Origin: Arsenicicoccus sp. oral taxon 190
Lineage (GTDB): Bacteria > Actinomycetota > Actinomycetes > Actinomycetales > Dermatophilaceae
Assembly (NCBI RefSeq): GCF_001189535.1
Contig: NZ_CP012070.1
Span: forward strand, 2,046,001 to 2,110,000
Direction: 5' to 3'
DNA: 64,000 bases
Position 1 is the first letter of the stretch, and each line of letters starts with the position of its first letter. The notes below the pieces were generated by a model, which saw only the letters and a list, made by a program, of their open reading frames with translations, made no database searches and had not been told where the DNA came from. The translations under genes and the position numbers were made by a program. This document shows positions 54,604 to 63,996 of this stretch, piece after piece.

Positions 54604-54867
54604 ATAGACTGGGCGCACAGACGTCTGAGCCGCTATCACCGGCGAGTCTCCGGAAGAACAGCCTCCCGTGGGGGCCCAGTAGACCCGGACGGGCGGGCCC
54701 GTCACAGCCTTCGACCAGAGCGGTCGGTCGCGCAGGACCCCGGCACCACGGTGACCACGGGCCCGGTGACCGGCAAGCGAGGTGGCACCGCGGGCGCGGC
54801 ATACGGCGTGCTCGTCCTCGTGAGTCGACCGAGACGAGCACACCCACAGCACCAGGGAGCCCCGCCC
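54604..54867 (+). promoter_or_regulatory. Ultrashort-stem T-box riboswitch upstream of ileS, with promoter
   Basis: A TAGACT -10-like hexamer at 54604-54609 would start a leader of about 250 nt. GCCG-CTATCAC-CGGC (54629-54643) presents ATC, an Ile codon, at 54635-54637 as specifier in a very short Stem I. AGTAGACCCGGACGGG follows, and the conserved T-box AGGTGGCACCGCGG is at 54780-54793. A 9-bp hairpin (GTGCTCGTC/GACGAGCAC, 54808-54841) precedes the ribosome-binding site (AGGGAG, 54854-54859). In actinobacteria this class senses uncharged tRNA-Ile and mostly controls translation. It fills the 348-bp gap before ileS. Confidence 0.88.
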
Positions 54868-57800
54868 ATGACCTATCCCCAGGTCTCCACCGACCCGCAC
54901 CAGCCCGCCGCCCCGAGCGGTGTCGTGGCGAGCCCGCGCTTCCCGGAGATCGAGGAGCGCATCCTGCGCTACTGGGCCGAGGACGGCACCTTCCAGGCGT
55001 CCGTGGCCAACCGACCCGCGGGGGAGGACGGGGCCAACGAGTTCGTCTTCTACGACGGGCCGCCCTTCGCCAACGGCCTGCCCCACTACGGTCACCTGCT
55101 GACCGGCTACGTCAAGGACATCGTCCCCCGCTACCAGACCATGCGCGGCAGGCACGTCGAGCGCCGCTTCGGCTGGGACACCCACGGCCTGCCCGCCGAG
55201 CTCGAGGCGATGCGCCAGCTCGGCATCAAGACCAAGGACGAGATCCTCGAGCTGGGCATCGACGCCTTCAACGCCAAGTGCCGCGAGTCGGTGCTGACCT
55301 TCACCGACGAGTGGCAGGACTACGTCACCCGCCAGGCCCGCTGGGTCGACTTCGACAACGACTACAAGACGCTCAACCCGGACTACATGGAGAGCGTCCT
55401 GTGGGCCTTCAAGACCTTGTACGACAAGGGGTTGATCTACGAGGGCTTCCGGGTGCTGCCCTACTGCTGGAACGACCAGACCCCGCTGTCCAACCACGAG
55501 CTGCGCATGGACGACGACGTCTACCAGATGCGCCAGGACCCGGCCGTCACGGTGGGCCTGCGGATCGTGGGCGACGGGCCCGACGACGACCTCGACGGCG
55601 CCCTCGCCGTCATCTGGACCACCACGCCGTGGACCCTCCCGTCCAACCTCGCGATCATGGTCGGCGGCGACATCGACTACGTCGTCGTCGAGTCCGACGT
55701 GCCGACCGGGCGGACCGAGCGCTATGTCTTCGCCGAGGCGCGGGCGCGGTCCTACGCCCGCGAGCTGACCGGCGACCCCAAGGGTGACGTCGAGTCGCGG
55801 ATCGTCAAGCGGCTCAAGGGGTCCGAGCTCGCCGGCCACCACTACCAGCCGCCGTTCTCCTACTACCTCGGGCACGACAACGCCTTCCGCATCGTCGAGG
55901 CGGAGTTCGTGACCACCACCGACGGCTCGGGGCTCGTGCACACCGCCGGAGCCTTCGGCGAGGACGACAAGGTCGTGACCGACCGCGAGGGCATCGAGGC
56001 GGTCATGCCGGTCGGTGCCGACGGCCAGTTCACCCACCCCGTCGTCGACTACGCGGGAATGCTCGTCTTCGACGCCAACCCGCACGTCATCGACCACCTC
56101 AAGGCCGCCACGCGCGGCGAGGGGGAGACCGGGTCGGTGACCGACGGGACCGTCCTCGTGCGCCGCGAGACCTACGACCACTCCTACCCCCACTGCTGGC
56201 GCTGCCGGGAGCCCCTGATCTACAAGGGCGTGTCCAGCTGGTTCGTCGAGGTGACGAAGTTCAAGGACCGCATGCTCGAGCTCAACGAGCAGATCTCCTG
56301 GACCCCCGAGCACATCAAGCACGGCCAGTTCGGCAAGTGGCTGGAGAACGCCCGCGACTGGTCGATCACGCGAAACCGGTTCTGGGGCAGCCCGGTCCCC
56401 GTATGGCGCTCCGACAACCCGGAGTACCCACGGATCGACGTCTACGGCTCCTTGGAGGAGATCGAGCGGGACTTCGGCCGGCTGCCGCGCAACCACGACG
56501 GCGAGCGTGACCTACACCGTCCGTTCGTCGACGAGCTGACCCGGCCCAACCCCGACGACCCGACCGGACAGAGCACGATGCGCCGCGTCGAGGACGTCCT
56601 GGACGTGTGGTTCGACTCGGGGTCGATGAGCTTCGCCCAGGTGCACTACCCCTTCGACAACGCCGAGTGGTTCGAGCACCACTTCCCGGGCGACTTCATC
56701 GTGGAGTACATCGGGCAGACCCGCGGCTGGTTCTACACGCTGCACATCCTCGCGACGGCGCTGTTCGACCGGCCTGCCTTCTCCTCGTGCGTGTCCCACG
56801 GCATCGTGCTCGGCTCCGACGGGGCCAAGATGAGCAAGTCGCTGCGCAACTACCCCGACGTGTCCGAGGTCTTCGACCGCGACGGCGCCGACGCGATGCG
56901 CTGGTTCCTGATGTCCAGCCCGATCCTGCGCGGCGGCAACCTGATCGTCACCGAGCGGGGGATCCGCGACGGCGTGCGCCAGGTCCTCATCCCGCTGTGG
57001 AACACCTGGTACTTCTTCAGCCTCTACGCCAACGCCTTCGACGGCGGGCGCGGCTACGAGGCGCGCTGGTCCACGGAGTCGACGGACGTCCTCGACCGTT
57101 ACCTGCTCGCCAAGCTGCGCGAGTTCGTCGAGTCCATGCAGGCCCAGATGGATGCGTATGACGTCGCCGGGGCCTGCGACACGATGCGCGGCTTCCTCGA
57201 CGTGCTGACCAACTGGTACGTCCGGCGCTCGCGAGAGCGCTTCTGGGACACCGGGTCCGGTGACGAGCGCGTCGCCACCCAGGCGTTCGACACGCTCTAC
57301 ACCTGCCTCGAGGTGGTCACCCGCACCTGCGCCCCGCTGTTGCCGCTGGTGACCGAGGAGATCTGGCGCGGCCTGACGGGCGGCCGCTCGGTCCACCTGG
57401 AGGACTGGCCGGACGTCGAGGCGCTGCCGAGCGACCACGAGCTGGTGGCGCGGATGGACCGGGCCCGGGACATCTGCTCGGTCGCGTCGTCGCTGCGCAA
57501 GGCCCAGAACCTCCGGGTCCGGCTGCCGCTGTCCGAGCTGACCGTGGTCACCCGCGACGCCGCGGGCCTGGCGGCCTTCGCCGACATCGTCCGCGACGAG
57601 GTCAACGTCCGGACCGTCACCCTGCGGGACGTGGCGGACGTCAGCGAGAGCGACTTCGGGATCAGCCAGCGGCTCACCGTCAACGCCCGCGCCGCCGGAC
57701 CCCGCATCGGCAAGGACGTGCAGGCCGCGATCAAGGGCTCGAAGTCCGGCGACTGGTCGGTGTCCCCGGACGGCGTCGTCACCACCGGCGGCATCGAGCT

Positions 57801-58197
57801 GCACGAGGGGGAGTACTCCCTGGAGACGATCGTCGCCGACGGGCAGGACACCCACCACGCCACCGCGATGCTGCCCGGGGGCGGGTTCGTGGTGCTGGAC
57901 ACCGAGGTCACCCCGGAGCTGGCCCGCGAGGGCGTGGCCCGCGACCTCGTGCGCGCGGTGCAGCAGGCCCGGCGCGACGCCGGGCTCGACATCTCTGACC
58001 GGATCTCGTTGACCATCACCGGCGCTCAGGAGGTCTACGACGCCACGATCCACCACCAGGACCTCCTCGTCGAGGAGACCCTGGCCAGCCAGTTCGGGTC
58101 GGCGCCCAACCTGCTCGCGATCGACGGCGACGAGGTCACCGAGGTCGAGGTCGGCGACGGCTACCACGCCCGCGTGATGGTGCGGAGGCTCGCGTGA
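54868..58197 (+). CDS. ileS: Isoleucyl-tRNA synthetase
   Basis: An 1109-residue class Ia synthetase. HIGH-type motif is GLPHYGHLLTGYVKD (near residue 70), KMSKS is in GAKMSKSLRN (near 652), and the editing domain lies between. RFGWDTHGLPAELE and the length resemble the eukaryote/archaea-like IleS2 branch, which is typically less sensitive to mupirocin. It is controlled by the T-box just upstream, and its stop overlaps the folC start by 4 nt. ATG at 54868 is fixed by the riboswitch and ribosome-binding site. Confidence 0.96.
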   Translation: MTYPQVSTDPHQPAAPSGVVASPRFPEIEERILRYWAEDGTFQASVANRPAGEDGANEFVFYDGPPFANGLPHYGHLLTGYVKDIVPRYQTMRGRHVERRFGWDTHGLPAELEAMRQLGIKTKDEILELGIDAFNAKCRESVLTFTDEWQDYVTRQARWVDFDNDYKTLNPDYMESVLWAFKTLYDKGLIYEGFRVLPYCWNDQTPLSNHELRMDDDVYQMRQDPAVTVGLRIVGDGPDDDLDGALAVIWTTTPWTLPSNLAIMVGGDIDYVVVESDVPTGRTERYVFAEARARSYARELTGDPKGDVESRIVKRLKGSELAGHHYQPPFSYYLGHDNAFRIVEAEFVTTTDGSGLVHTAGAFGEDDKVVTDREGIEAVMPVGADGQFTHPVVDYAGMLVFDANPHVIDHLKAATRGEGETGSVTDGTVLVRRETYDHSYPHCWRCREPLIYKGVSSWFVEVTKFKDRMLELNEQISWTPEHIKHGQFGKWLENARDWSITRNRFWGSPVPVWRSDNPEYPRIDVYGSLEEIERDFGRLPRNHDGERDLHRPFVDELTRPNPDDPTGQSTMRRVEDVLDVWFDSGSMSFAQVHYPFDNAEWFEHHFPGDFIVEYIGQTRGWFYTLHILATALFDRPAFSSCVSHGIVLGSDGAKMSKSLRNYPDVSEVFDRDGADAMRWFLMSSPILRGGNLIVTERGIRDGVRQVLIPLWNTWYFFSLYANAFDGGRGYEARWSTESTDVLDRYLLAKLREFVESMQAQMDAYDVAGACDTMRGFLDVLTNWYVRRSRERFWDTGSGDERVATQAFDTLYTCLEVVTRTCAPLLPLVTEEIWRGLTGGRSVHLEDWPDVEALPSDHELVARMDRARDICSVASSLRKAQNLRVRLPLSELTVVTRDAAGLAAFADIVRDEVNVRTVTLRDVADVSESDFGISQRLTVNARAAGPRIGKDVQAAIKGSKSGDWSVSPDGVVTTGGIELHEGEYSLETIVADGQDTHHATAMLPGGGFVVLDTEVTPELAREGVARDLVRAVQQARRDAGLDISDRISLTITGAQEVYDATIHHQDLLVEETLASQFGSAPNLLAIDGDEVTEVEVGDGYHARVMVRRLA

Positions 58198-59696
58198 ACG
58201 ACGACACCTTCGGTCATGAGGAGCTCGACGGGCTGCTCGGGCTCGGGACGCCCGGGGAGGACGACGACACCGGCCGCGACGGTCGCCGGCTCGCACGCAG
58301 CGGTCGTCCCGACGCGGCGCAGCGGGACGCCGAGCAGCGCCTCGCCACCACCCGGCGGATGCGGGAGGTCGAGCAGGAGATCCTCGCCCGCGTCCCGGAG
58401 AACGACGTCACCCCCTCCCTGGACCGCATCCAGGCGGTCATGGAGCTGCTCGGCGACCCGCAGCGGACCTTCCCGTCGGTCCACCTGACCGGCACCAACG
58501 GCAAGACCTCCACGACCCGCATCGTGGAGGCGCTGCTGCGCGAGCACGGCCTCACGACAGGCCGTTTCGTGTCGCCCCACCTGCACGACATCCGGGAGCG
58601 CATCGCCATCGGCGGCGAGCCGATCAGCGAGGAGCGGTTCGTCGCCGCCTACGAGGACGTGCTGCCCTTCGTGCAGATGGTGGACGCGCGCAGCGTCGCG
58701 GCGGGCGGGCGGCCGATGGGCTACTTCGAGGTCCTCGTCGCGGTGGCGTATGCCGCCTTCGCCGACGCCCCCGTCGACGTCGCCGTGGTCGAGGTCGGGC
58801 TCGGCGGCAGCTGGGACGCCACCAACGTCATCGACGCCCAGGTCAGCGTCATCACCCCGATCGGCCTGGACCACCAGCGCTTCCTCGGCAGCACGACCGA
58901 GGAGATCGCCGCCGAGAAGGCCGGGATCATCAAGGCCGGCGCCATCGTCGTCAGCGCCGACCAGGAGCCGGAGGTGGCCGCCATACTGGCCGATCGGGCG
59001 GAGGAGGTGGGCGCCCAGATCGCTTGGGCGGGAGCCGGCTTCGAGGTGACCCAGCGGGACCAGGCGGTCGGCGGGCAGCTGCTGGCGGTCCGCGGGCTGG
59101 CCGGTGAATACGACGACCTCCTGCTGCCGCTGCACGGCGAGCACCAAGGGGCCAACGCCGCGCTCGCGATCGCCGCCGTCGAGGCCTTCCTGGGTGGCGG
59201 CGAGCAGCGGCTCGACGCCGACGTGCTGCGCGCCGGCCTGGCCCGGGTGACCTCGCCCGGTCGCCTGGAGATCGTGCGTCGCAGCCCCACCGTCATCGTC
59301 GACGCCGCCCACAACCCCGACGGTGCACGGTCGCTGCGGCTGGCGCTGTCCGACTCGTTCACCTTCACCCGGCTGGTCGGGGTGCTCGCGATCCTGGAGG
59401 ACAAGGACGTGCTCGGCATCCTCGAGGAGCTCGAGCCGGCCTTCGACGAGGTGGTGGTGACGCGGTCCACGTCGCCGCGCGCCATGTCGCCCCGCGCGCT
59501 CGGCCGACTGGCGCGGGAGGTCTTCGGCGAGGACCGCGTGACGGTCGTGGACAACCTGCCCGACGCGCTCGAGCAGGCTGCGGCGCTCGCGGAGACCGAC
59601 GCGATGGCTGGCGGTGCCGGCGCCGGCGTCGTCGCGACCGGGTCGGTGACCACCGCCGCTGACGCCCGCATGCTCCTAGGGGTGACGACCGCGTGA
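58194..59696 (+). CDS. folC: Folylpolyglutamate synthase / dihydrofolate synthase
   Basis: A 500-residue Mur-ligase-type enzyme adding glutamate to folates (and possibly glutamate to dihydropteroate). P-loop: LTGTNGKTSTTR (near residue 99). GRFVSPHLHDIRERIAIGG, VEVGLGGSWDATNVI and TSPGRLEIV... VDAAHNPDGARSL are FolC signatures. The N-terminal ~65 residues form a charged extension. GTG at 58194 overlaps the ileS stop; the stop overlaps the next GTG. Confidence 0.94.
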   Translation: MNDDTFGHEELDGLLGLGTPGEDDDTGRDGRRLARSGRPDAAQRDAEQRLATTRRMREVEQEILARVPENDVTPSLDRIQAVMELLGDPQRTFPSVHLTGTNGKTSTTRIVEALLREHGLTTGRFVSPHLHDIRERIAIGGEPISEERFVAAYEDVLPFVQMVDARSVAAGGRPMGYFEVLVAVAYAAFADAPVDVAVVEVGLGGSWDATNVIDAQVSVITPIGLDHQRFLGSTTEEIAAEKAGIIKAGAIVVSADQEPEVAAILADRAEEVGAQIAWAGAGFEVTQRDQAVGGQLLAVRGLAGEYDDLLLPLHGEHQGANAALAIAAVEAFLGGGEQRLDADVLRAGLARVTSPGRLEIVRRSPTVIVDAAHNPDGARSLRLALSDSFTFTRLVGVLAILEDKDVLGILEELEPAFDEVVVTRSTSPRAMSPRALGRLAREVFGEDRVTVVDNLPDALEQAAALAETDAMAGGAGAGVVATGSVTTAADARMLLGVTTA

Positions 59697-60103
59697 AGTC
59701 CCTTGTCCTCTACGGCGTCCCACGGCGTCTGACCCGGCGGTTGCTGGCGACGGTGATCGGCTCCGAGGCCTGCATCGTCCTCTTCGGGGGGCTGGTGGCC
59801 ATGGCGCTGGACAAGTCCGGCGGGGGCAACGGCACCACCTGGCTCATCGCCGGGTCGGTCCTCGCCGTGCTGTGCATCGTGGCCGCCGGGGTGCTGCGGC
59901 GCCCGTGGGGTGTCACGCTCGGCTGGCTCATCCACCTCGCCACCCTCGCTGCCGCCCTCGTCGTGCCGATGATGATCTGGGTCTTCCTGATCTTCGGTGG
60001 GCTCTGGGTCGTCTCGATGGTCCAGGGCGCCAAGATCGACGACCTGTCCGACGAGGCGCAGCGCCGCTACGACGCCGAGCACGGTGTGCCGGACGGTGCC
60101 TGA
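59693..60103 (+). CDS. DUF4233 membrane protein
   Basis: A 136-residue protein with four hydrophobic segments and a cytoplasmic C-terminal helix (DEAQRRYDAEHG). Its position between folC and ndk is conserved across actinobacteria and identifies it as DUF4233. The GTG overlaps the folC stop by 4 nt. Function unknown. Confidence 0.85.
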   Translation: MKSLVLYGVPRRLTRRLLATVIGSEACIVLFGGLVAMALDKSGGGNGTTWLIAGSVLAVLCIVAAGVLRRPWGVTLGWLIHLATLAAALVVPMMIWVFLIFGGLWVVSMVQGAKIDDLSDEAQRRYDAEHGVPDGA

Positions 60104-60307
60104 CCGGAACCCTGCCGAGGCGGTCACCCGGGCGGCGTACGACCAGGTCGTGCTGGTGGGCGACGGACGCCGCACCACGATGTACGTCGAGGGCTGCTCG
60201 GCGGCTACGAGTACGCCGACACCCTGGACAAGGTCTTCCGCGGCGGCATCGGTGACGTCCGCATCGTCGAGCGGCCGCTACGGCCGCAGGAGTTCCTGAA
60301 CGCCTGA
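60096..60307 (+). pseudogene. Remnant of a LamG/concanavalin-like domain gene
   Basis: Two reading frames each carry part of one protein-like sequence: AYDQVVLVGDGRRTTMYVEG (about 60136-60195) and then, shifted by one base, LGGYEYADTLDKVFRGG... RPLRPQEFLNA ending at a stop at 60307. The second part has the GDVRIVERPL pattern seen at the end of LamG-type beta-sandwich domains. There is no start or signal peptide. It looks like the 3' fragment of a secreted or binding protein gene wedged between DUF4233 and ndk. Confidence 0.5.
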
Positions 60308-60357
60308 GCCCCGGACTCCGGCATACGGCCCGTGACCCGGTGGATAGGGTGAGGCAC

Positions 60358-60789
60358 ATGACTGAGACCACCACCGAGCGCTCCCTCGTCCTCGTCAAGC
60401 CGGACGGGTTCGGGCGCGGCCTGACCGGCGAGGTGCTGCGCCGGATCGAGGCCAAGGGCTACACCCTCGCCCAGCTGCAGATCCTCACCCCCGACCGGGC
60501 CCGCCTGGAGCGCCACTACGCCGAGCACGAGGGCAAGCCGTTCTACGAGCCGCTGCTCGACTTCATGTCCTCCGGCCCGGTCTGCGCCGCCGTGGTCGAG
60601 GGCGACCGGGTCATCGAGGGCTTCCGCTCCCTGGCCGGTGCGACCGACCCGACCAAGGCCGCGCCCGGCACGATCCGCGGCGACCTCGGCCGTGACTGGG
60701 GCCCCGGCGTCCAGAAGAACATCGTCCACGGCTCGGACTCCCCGGAGTCGGCCGAGCGCGAGATCGGCATCTGGTTCCCCGAGGCCTGA
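60358..60789 (+). CDS. ndk: Nucleoside diphosphate kinase
   Basis: A 143-residue enzyme that balances NTP pools. It begins TERSLVLVKPDGFGRGL and has the phosphohistidine His124 in NIVHGSDSPESAEREI. GTIRGDLG is the usual loop. TAGGGT at 60344-60349 is a -10-like hexamer only 9 bases before the ATG, so transcription may be nearly leaderless, or GTGAGG is a ribosome-binding site. Confidence 0.95.
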   Translation: MTETTTERSLVLVKPDGFGRGLTGEVLRRIEAKGYTLAQLQILTPDRARLERHYAEHEGKPFYEPLLDFMSSGPVCAAVVEGDRVIEGFRSLAGATDPTKAAPGTIRGDLGRDWGPGVQKNIVHGSDSPESAEREIGIWFPEA

Positions 60790-60809
60790 TCCGACTCCCC
60801 TCCACGCAG

Positions 60810-60856
60810 GATCGTGGTCTGTCGTGGTCGCTGACGCGCCACGACGGTCCACGATC
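60810..60856. terminator. Hairpin between ndk and the MarR gene
   Basis: GATCGTGGTCTGTCGTGG (60810-60827) pairs with CCACGACGGTCCACGATC (60839-60856) with two mismatches. It separates convergent genes. A purine run of about 35 bases (GGGGAGAGGGGAGG...) follows at 60857-60892. Confidence 0.65.
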
Positions 60857-60893
60857 GCGGGGAGAGGGGAGGAGGGGAGGAGGGGGGGGCGGC

Positions 60894-61460
60894 TCAGCGG
60901 GGGAGGGTCGCGGGCTCGACCAGGTCGTCGATCCCGCCGATGACCAGGTCGAGCAGCGCCGCGAGCTGGTCGCGCTGGGCGCTGTCGAGCACCGCGAGCA
61001 CGTCACGCTCGACGCGATCCAGGGCGTGCATCGCCTCCCGGAAGCTCTCCCAGCCCTCGCGAGAGAGCGTCACCAGGACGCGCGCCCGGCTGTCCGGGTC
61101 CGGGCCTCGGCTCACCAGTCCCTTGTCGACGAGCTTGTCCAGCCGGTGCGTCATGGAGGACGGGGCCACGCTGGTCTGCTCGGCCAGCTGGCTGGGTGTG
61201 AGGGTCTCCCCGCCGGCCCGGGCGAGCCGGGTCAGGACCGCCCACTCGTCGGCGGTGAGCCCGACGCCGGCGAGCTGGGTGGCATACCACCGGTCCAGCT
61301 GACGCCCCACCCGGTTGACCGCGGTCGTCACGCGCTGCACCTGCTCGTCGCCGCCGGCTGCGACGTAGGCGGCCACGTCGGCGGCATACTGCTCCGCGAC
61401 CTTGCGCCGCCGCTGCTCCGACCGCCGGCGGGACGCTGGGGCACGGCTCGGGTCGGGCAT
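60894..61460 (-). CDS. MarR-family transcriptional regulator
   Basis: A 188-residue winged helix-turn-helix regulator. The central part LTADEWAVLTRLARAGGETLTPSQLAEQTSVAPSSMTHRLDKLVDKGLVSRGPDPDSRARVLVTLS region is a clear MarR HTH and wing (residues about 75-140). Extended N-terminal helices are arginine-rich. The ligand and targets are unknown; the YbdD and cstA genes lie upstream on the same strand. Confidence 0.88.
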   Translation of the reverse strand: MPDPSRAPASRRRSEQRRRKVAEQYAADVAAYVAAGGDEQVQRVTTAVNRVGRQLDRWYATQLAGVGLTADEWAVLTRLARAGGETLTPSQLAEQTSVAPSSMTHRLDKLVDKGLVSRGPDPDSRARVLVTLSREGWESFREAMHALDRVERDVLAVLDSAQRDQLAALLDLVIGGIDDLVEPATLPR

Positions 61461-61552
61461 GGCGGCAGTCTCCCACAGCCCTCCCCGTATGCCGGACGGC
61501 CCGCCACCCCCGAGGGTGGCGGGCCGTCCGCCGCGGCTGCGGGCCTGACCGG

Positions 61553-61744
61553 CTAACAGCAGCGTGTGGTGGGGTTGCGCTCCTGGTCGGCGTACTTCTG
61601 CCGCCAGAAGTCACGCTCGGTGGGCACGGGGGCGTCGGGGTGGACGCGCTGCAGGTGGGCGACGTAGCGCTCGTAGGCGTCCGCGCCGGTCACGCCCCGC
61701 CAGTACCACCGGGCCGTGCTGAGTGCCTTGCCGAGGGTCTCCAT
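61553..61744 (-). CDS. YbdD/YjiX-family small protein
   Basis: A 63-residue protein with WRGVTGADAYERYVAHL and PVPTERDFWRQKYADQE, the short family that follows cstA in many bacteria, and a C-terminal Cys-Cys. ATG at 61744 follows GGGAGG. Only 14 bp separate it from the cstA stop, so one operon. In E. coli its relatives work with the pyruvate transporters CstA/BtsT. Confidence 0.88.
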   Translation of the reverse strand: METLGKALSTARWYWRGVTGADAYERYVAHLQRVHPDAPVPTERDFWRQKYADQERNPTTRCC

Positions 61745-61758
61745 GCTGGGACCTCCCC

Positions 61759-63996
61759 TCAGTGGTGCACGCCTTGCGGCGACGGGTCCAGGCCGGCGGC
61801 CTTCCACTCAGCGTAGACCTCCTTCTCCGCGCGGGTCGGCAGGAAGCCCTTGGGGGCGAAGATCCGGGACGGGACGTCCTCCTCCTCGGCGGTCGGCAGC
61901 CCGCCGGCGCGCAGCGCCTTGATCGCGGTCCAGACGGTCGCGAGCACGACGACGACGACGAGCACCGCGAAGAGGACCGAGAGGACCTCCTGCACGACCG
62001 TGTTGCGGATGACCGCCTCCATGTCGGCCCCGGACTTGGCGGGCGCGACGACCTTGCCGGCGGCGTGCGCCTTGACGTACTTGTCGTGGTTGGCCCAGTA
62101 GCCGATGGCCGGGTTGCTGCTGAAGATCTTCTGCCACGACGCGGTCAGCGTCACGGTCAGCAGCCACACCAGCGGCACGCCGGGGATCCAGGCCCACCGG
62201 AACATCCCCTTCTTCATGACCACGCCGAAGACCAGGCACAGCGCGATGCACGCGAGGAGCTGGTTGGCGATCCCGAAGAGCGGGAAGAGCGTGTTGATCC
62301 CGCCCAGGGGGTCGGTGACGCCCATGACCAGGATCGAGCCCCAGCCGAGCACGACGATCGCGGAGCACACCCAGGCGCCGACGCGCCAGGAGGGGTCCTT
62401 GAACTTGCCCAGGCCGGGAATGTTGCCGATCGCGTCGGAGAACATGAAGCGGGCGACCCGGGTGCCGGCGTCGATGGTGGTGAGGATGAAGAGCGCCTCG
62501 AACATGACGGCGAAGTGGTACCAGAAGGCCTTCATGCCGGCGCCGCCGAAGAAGGACATGACCTGGGACATCCCGAAGGCCAGGGTGGGTGCGCCACCGG
62601 TGCGGGACACGATCGTCTTCTCGTGGACGTCCGCGGCGGCCTGGGCGATCTTGTCGGCGGTGGCCGGCTCGAGCGTGCCTCCGCCGGGGGAGTGCAGCGG
62701 CAGCGAGTTGACCCACGTGGCGGCCGTCTGGGGGGTGCCCCCGGTGATGCCCTTGGGGGCGTTCATGACGAAGTAGAGGTGCTGGTCCAGGATGCAGGCC
62801 GTGATCAGGGCCATGATCGCGACGAACGACTCGGTCAGCATGCCGCCGTAGCCGATGATGCGGGCCTGCGACTCCTTCTCGATGAGCTTGGGGGTGGTGC
62901 CCGAGCTGATCAGGGCGTGGAAGCCCGAGATGGAGCCGCACGCGATGGTGATGAACAAGAAGGGGAAGAGGCTGCCGGCGAAGGCCGGCCCGGTCCCCGT
63001 CTGGGCGAAGGTGGTCACCGCGGGCATCTGGATCTGCGGGGCGGTGAAGACGATGCCGAGGGCCAGCACGACGATGGTCCCGACCTTCATGAAGGTGGAG
63101 AGGTAGTCGCGCGGCGCGAGGAGCAGCCACACGGGCAGCACCGACGCGGCGAGGCCGTAGAGGCACAGCCACAACGCCAGGGCCTTCGGGGACAGCGTGA
63201 AGAGCGAGGCCCCCCAGCCGGACTCGGCGACCCAGCGGCCGGAGATCACGGCCAGCAGCAGCAGCGCCACACCGATGATCGAGACCTCGTTGACCTTGCC
63301 CGGGCGCAGGTAGCGCAGGTACACCCCCATGAAGAGGGCGATCGGGATGGTCATCGCGATGGAGAAGACGCCCCAGGGGGACTCGGCGAGCGCGCCGATG
63401 ACCACGATGCCGAGCACCGCGATCAGGATGATCATGATCGAGAGGACCCCGAGGATCGCCGCCCAGCCACCGACCGGGCCCAGCTCGTCCCGGGCCATCT
63501 GGCCGAGCGAGCGGCCCCGGCGGCGGATGGAGATGTGCAGGACCATGTAGTCCTGGACCGCGCCGGCGAAGACGACGCCGAGGATGATCCACAGCGTGCC
63601 GGGCAGGTAGCCCATCTGGGAGGCCAGGACCGGCCCGACCAGCGGCCCGGCGCCCGCGATGGCGGCGAAGTGGTGGCCGAAGAGGACCCGCCGGTCGGTC
63701 GGCATGAAGTCCTTGCCGTTGCTGAACTCCTCGGCGGGGGTGGCGCGGGTGTCGCGGGGCTTGAGCACCTTGTACTCGATGAGCCGGGCGTAGAAGCTCA
63801 GGGCGATGACATAGCTGCCGACCGCGGCCAGGACGAGCCACACCGCGTTGACGTGCTCGCCCCGCACGACCGCGACCATCGCCCAGGCGACGGCCGCCAC
63901 GAGGGCGATGAGCACGAAGATGCCCTTGCGGACGGGGGAGCTGCTGGGCGGCTCCTCGACTGCCACGGGGGGCAGGTCTGGATCCGTGCGCAGCAC
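61759..63996 (-). CDS. cstA: Carbon starvation protein CstA family transporter (possibly 5' partial)
   Basis: At least 745 residues and about sixteen membrane helices. FGHHFAAIAGAGPLVGPVLASQMGYLPG is the CstA signature, and FGIANQLLACIAL occurs later. The family imports peptides or pyruvate when carbon is scarce. A GTG at 63996 could be the start, but no stop codon is visible upstream before the window ends, so the gene may begin outside. The YbdD-like gene follows. Confidence 0.93.
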   Translation of the reverse strand: MLRTDPDLPPVAVEEPPSSSPVRKGIFVLIALVAAVAWAMVAVVRGEHVNAVWLVLAAVGSYVIALSFYARLIEYKVLKPRDTRATPAEEFSNGKDFMPTDRRVLFGHHFAAIAGAGPLVGPVLASQMGYLPGTLWIILGVVFAGAVQDYMVLHISIRRRGRSLGQMARDELGPVGGWAAILGVLSIMIILIAVLGIVVIGALAESPWGVFSIAMTIPIALFMGVYLRYLRPGKVNEVSIIGVALLLLAVISGRWVAESGWGASLFTLSPKALALWLCLYGLAASVLPVWLLLAPRDYLSTFMKVGTIVVLALGIVFTAPQIQMPAVTTFAQTGTGPAFAGSLFPFLFITIACGSISGFHALISSGTTPKLIEKESQARIIGYGGMLTESFVAIMALITACILDQHLYFVMNAPKGITGGTPQTAATWVNSLPLHSPGGGTLEPATADKIAQAAADVHEKTIVSRTGGAPTLAFGMSQVMSFFGGAGMKAFWYHFAVMFEALFILTTIDAGTRVARFMFSDAIGNIPGLGKFKDPSWRVGAWVCSAIVVLGWGSILVMGVTDPLGGINTLFPLFGIANQLLACIALCLVFGVVMKKGMFRWAWIPGVPLVWLLTVTLTASWQKIFSSNPAIGYWANHDKYVKAHAAGKVVAPAKSGADMEAVIRNTVVQEVLSVLFAVLVVVVVLATVWTAIKALRAGGLPTAEEEDVPSRIFAPKGFLPTRAEKEVYAEWKAAGLDPSPQGVHH

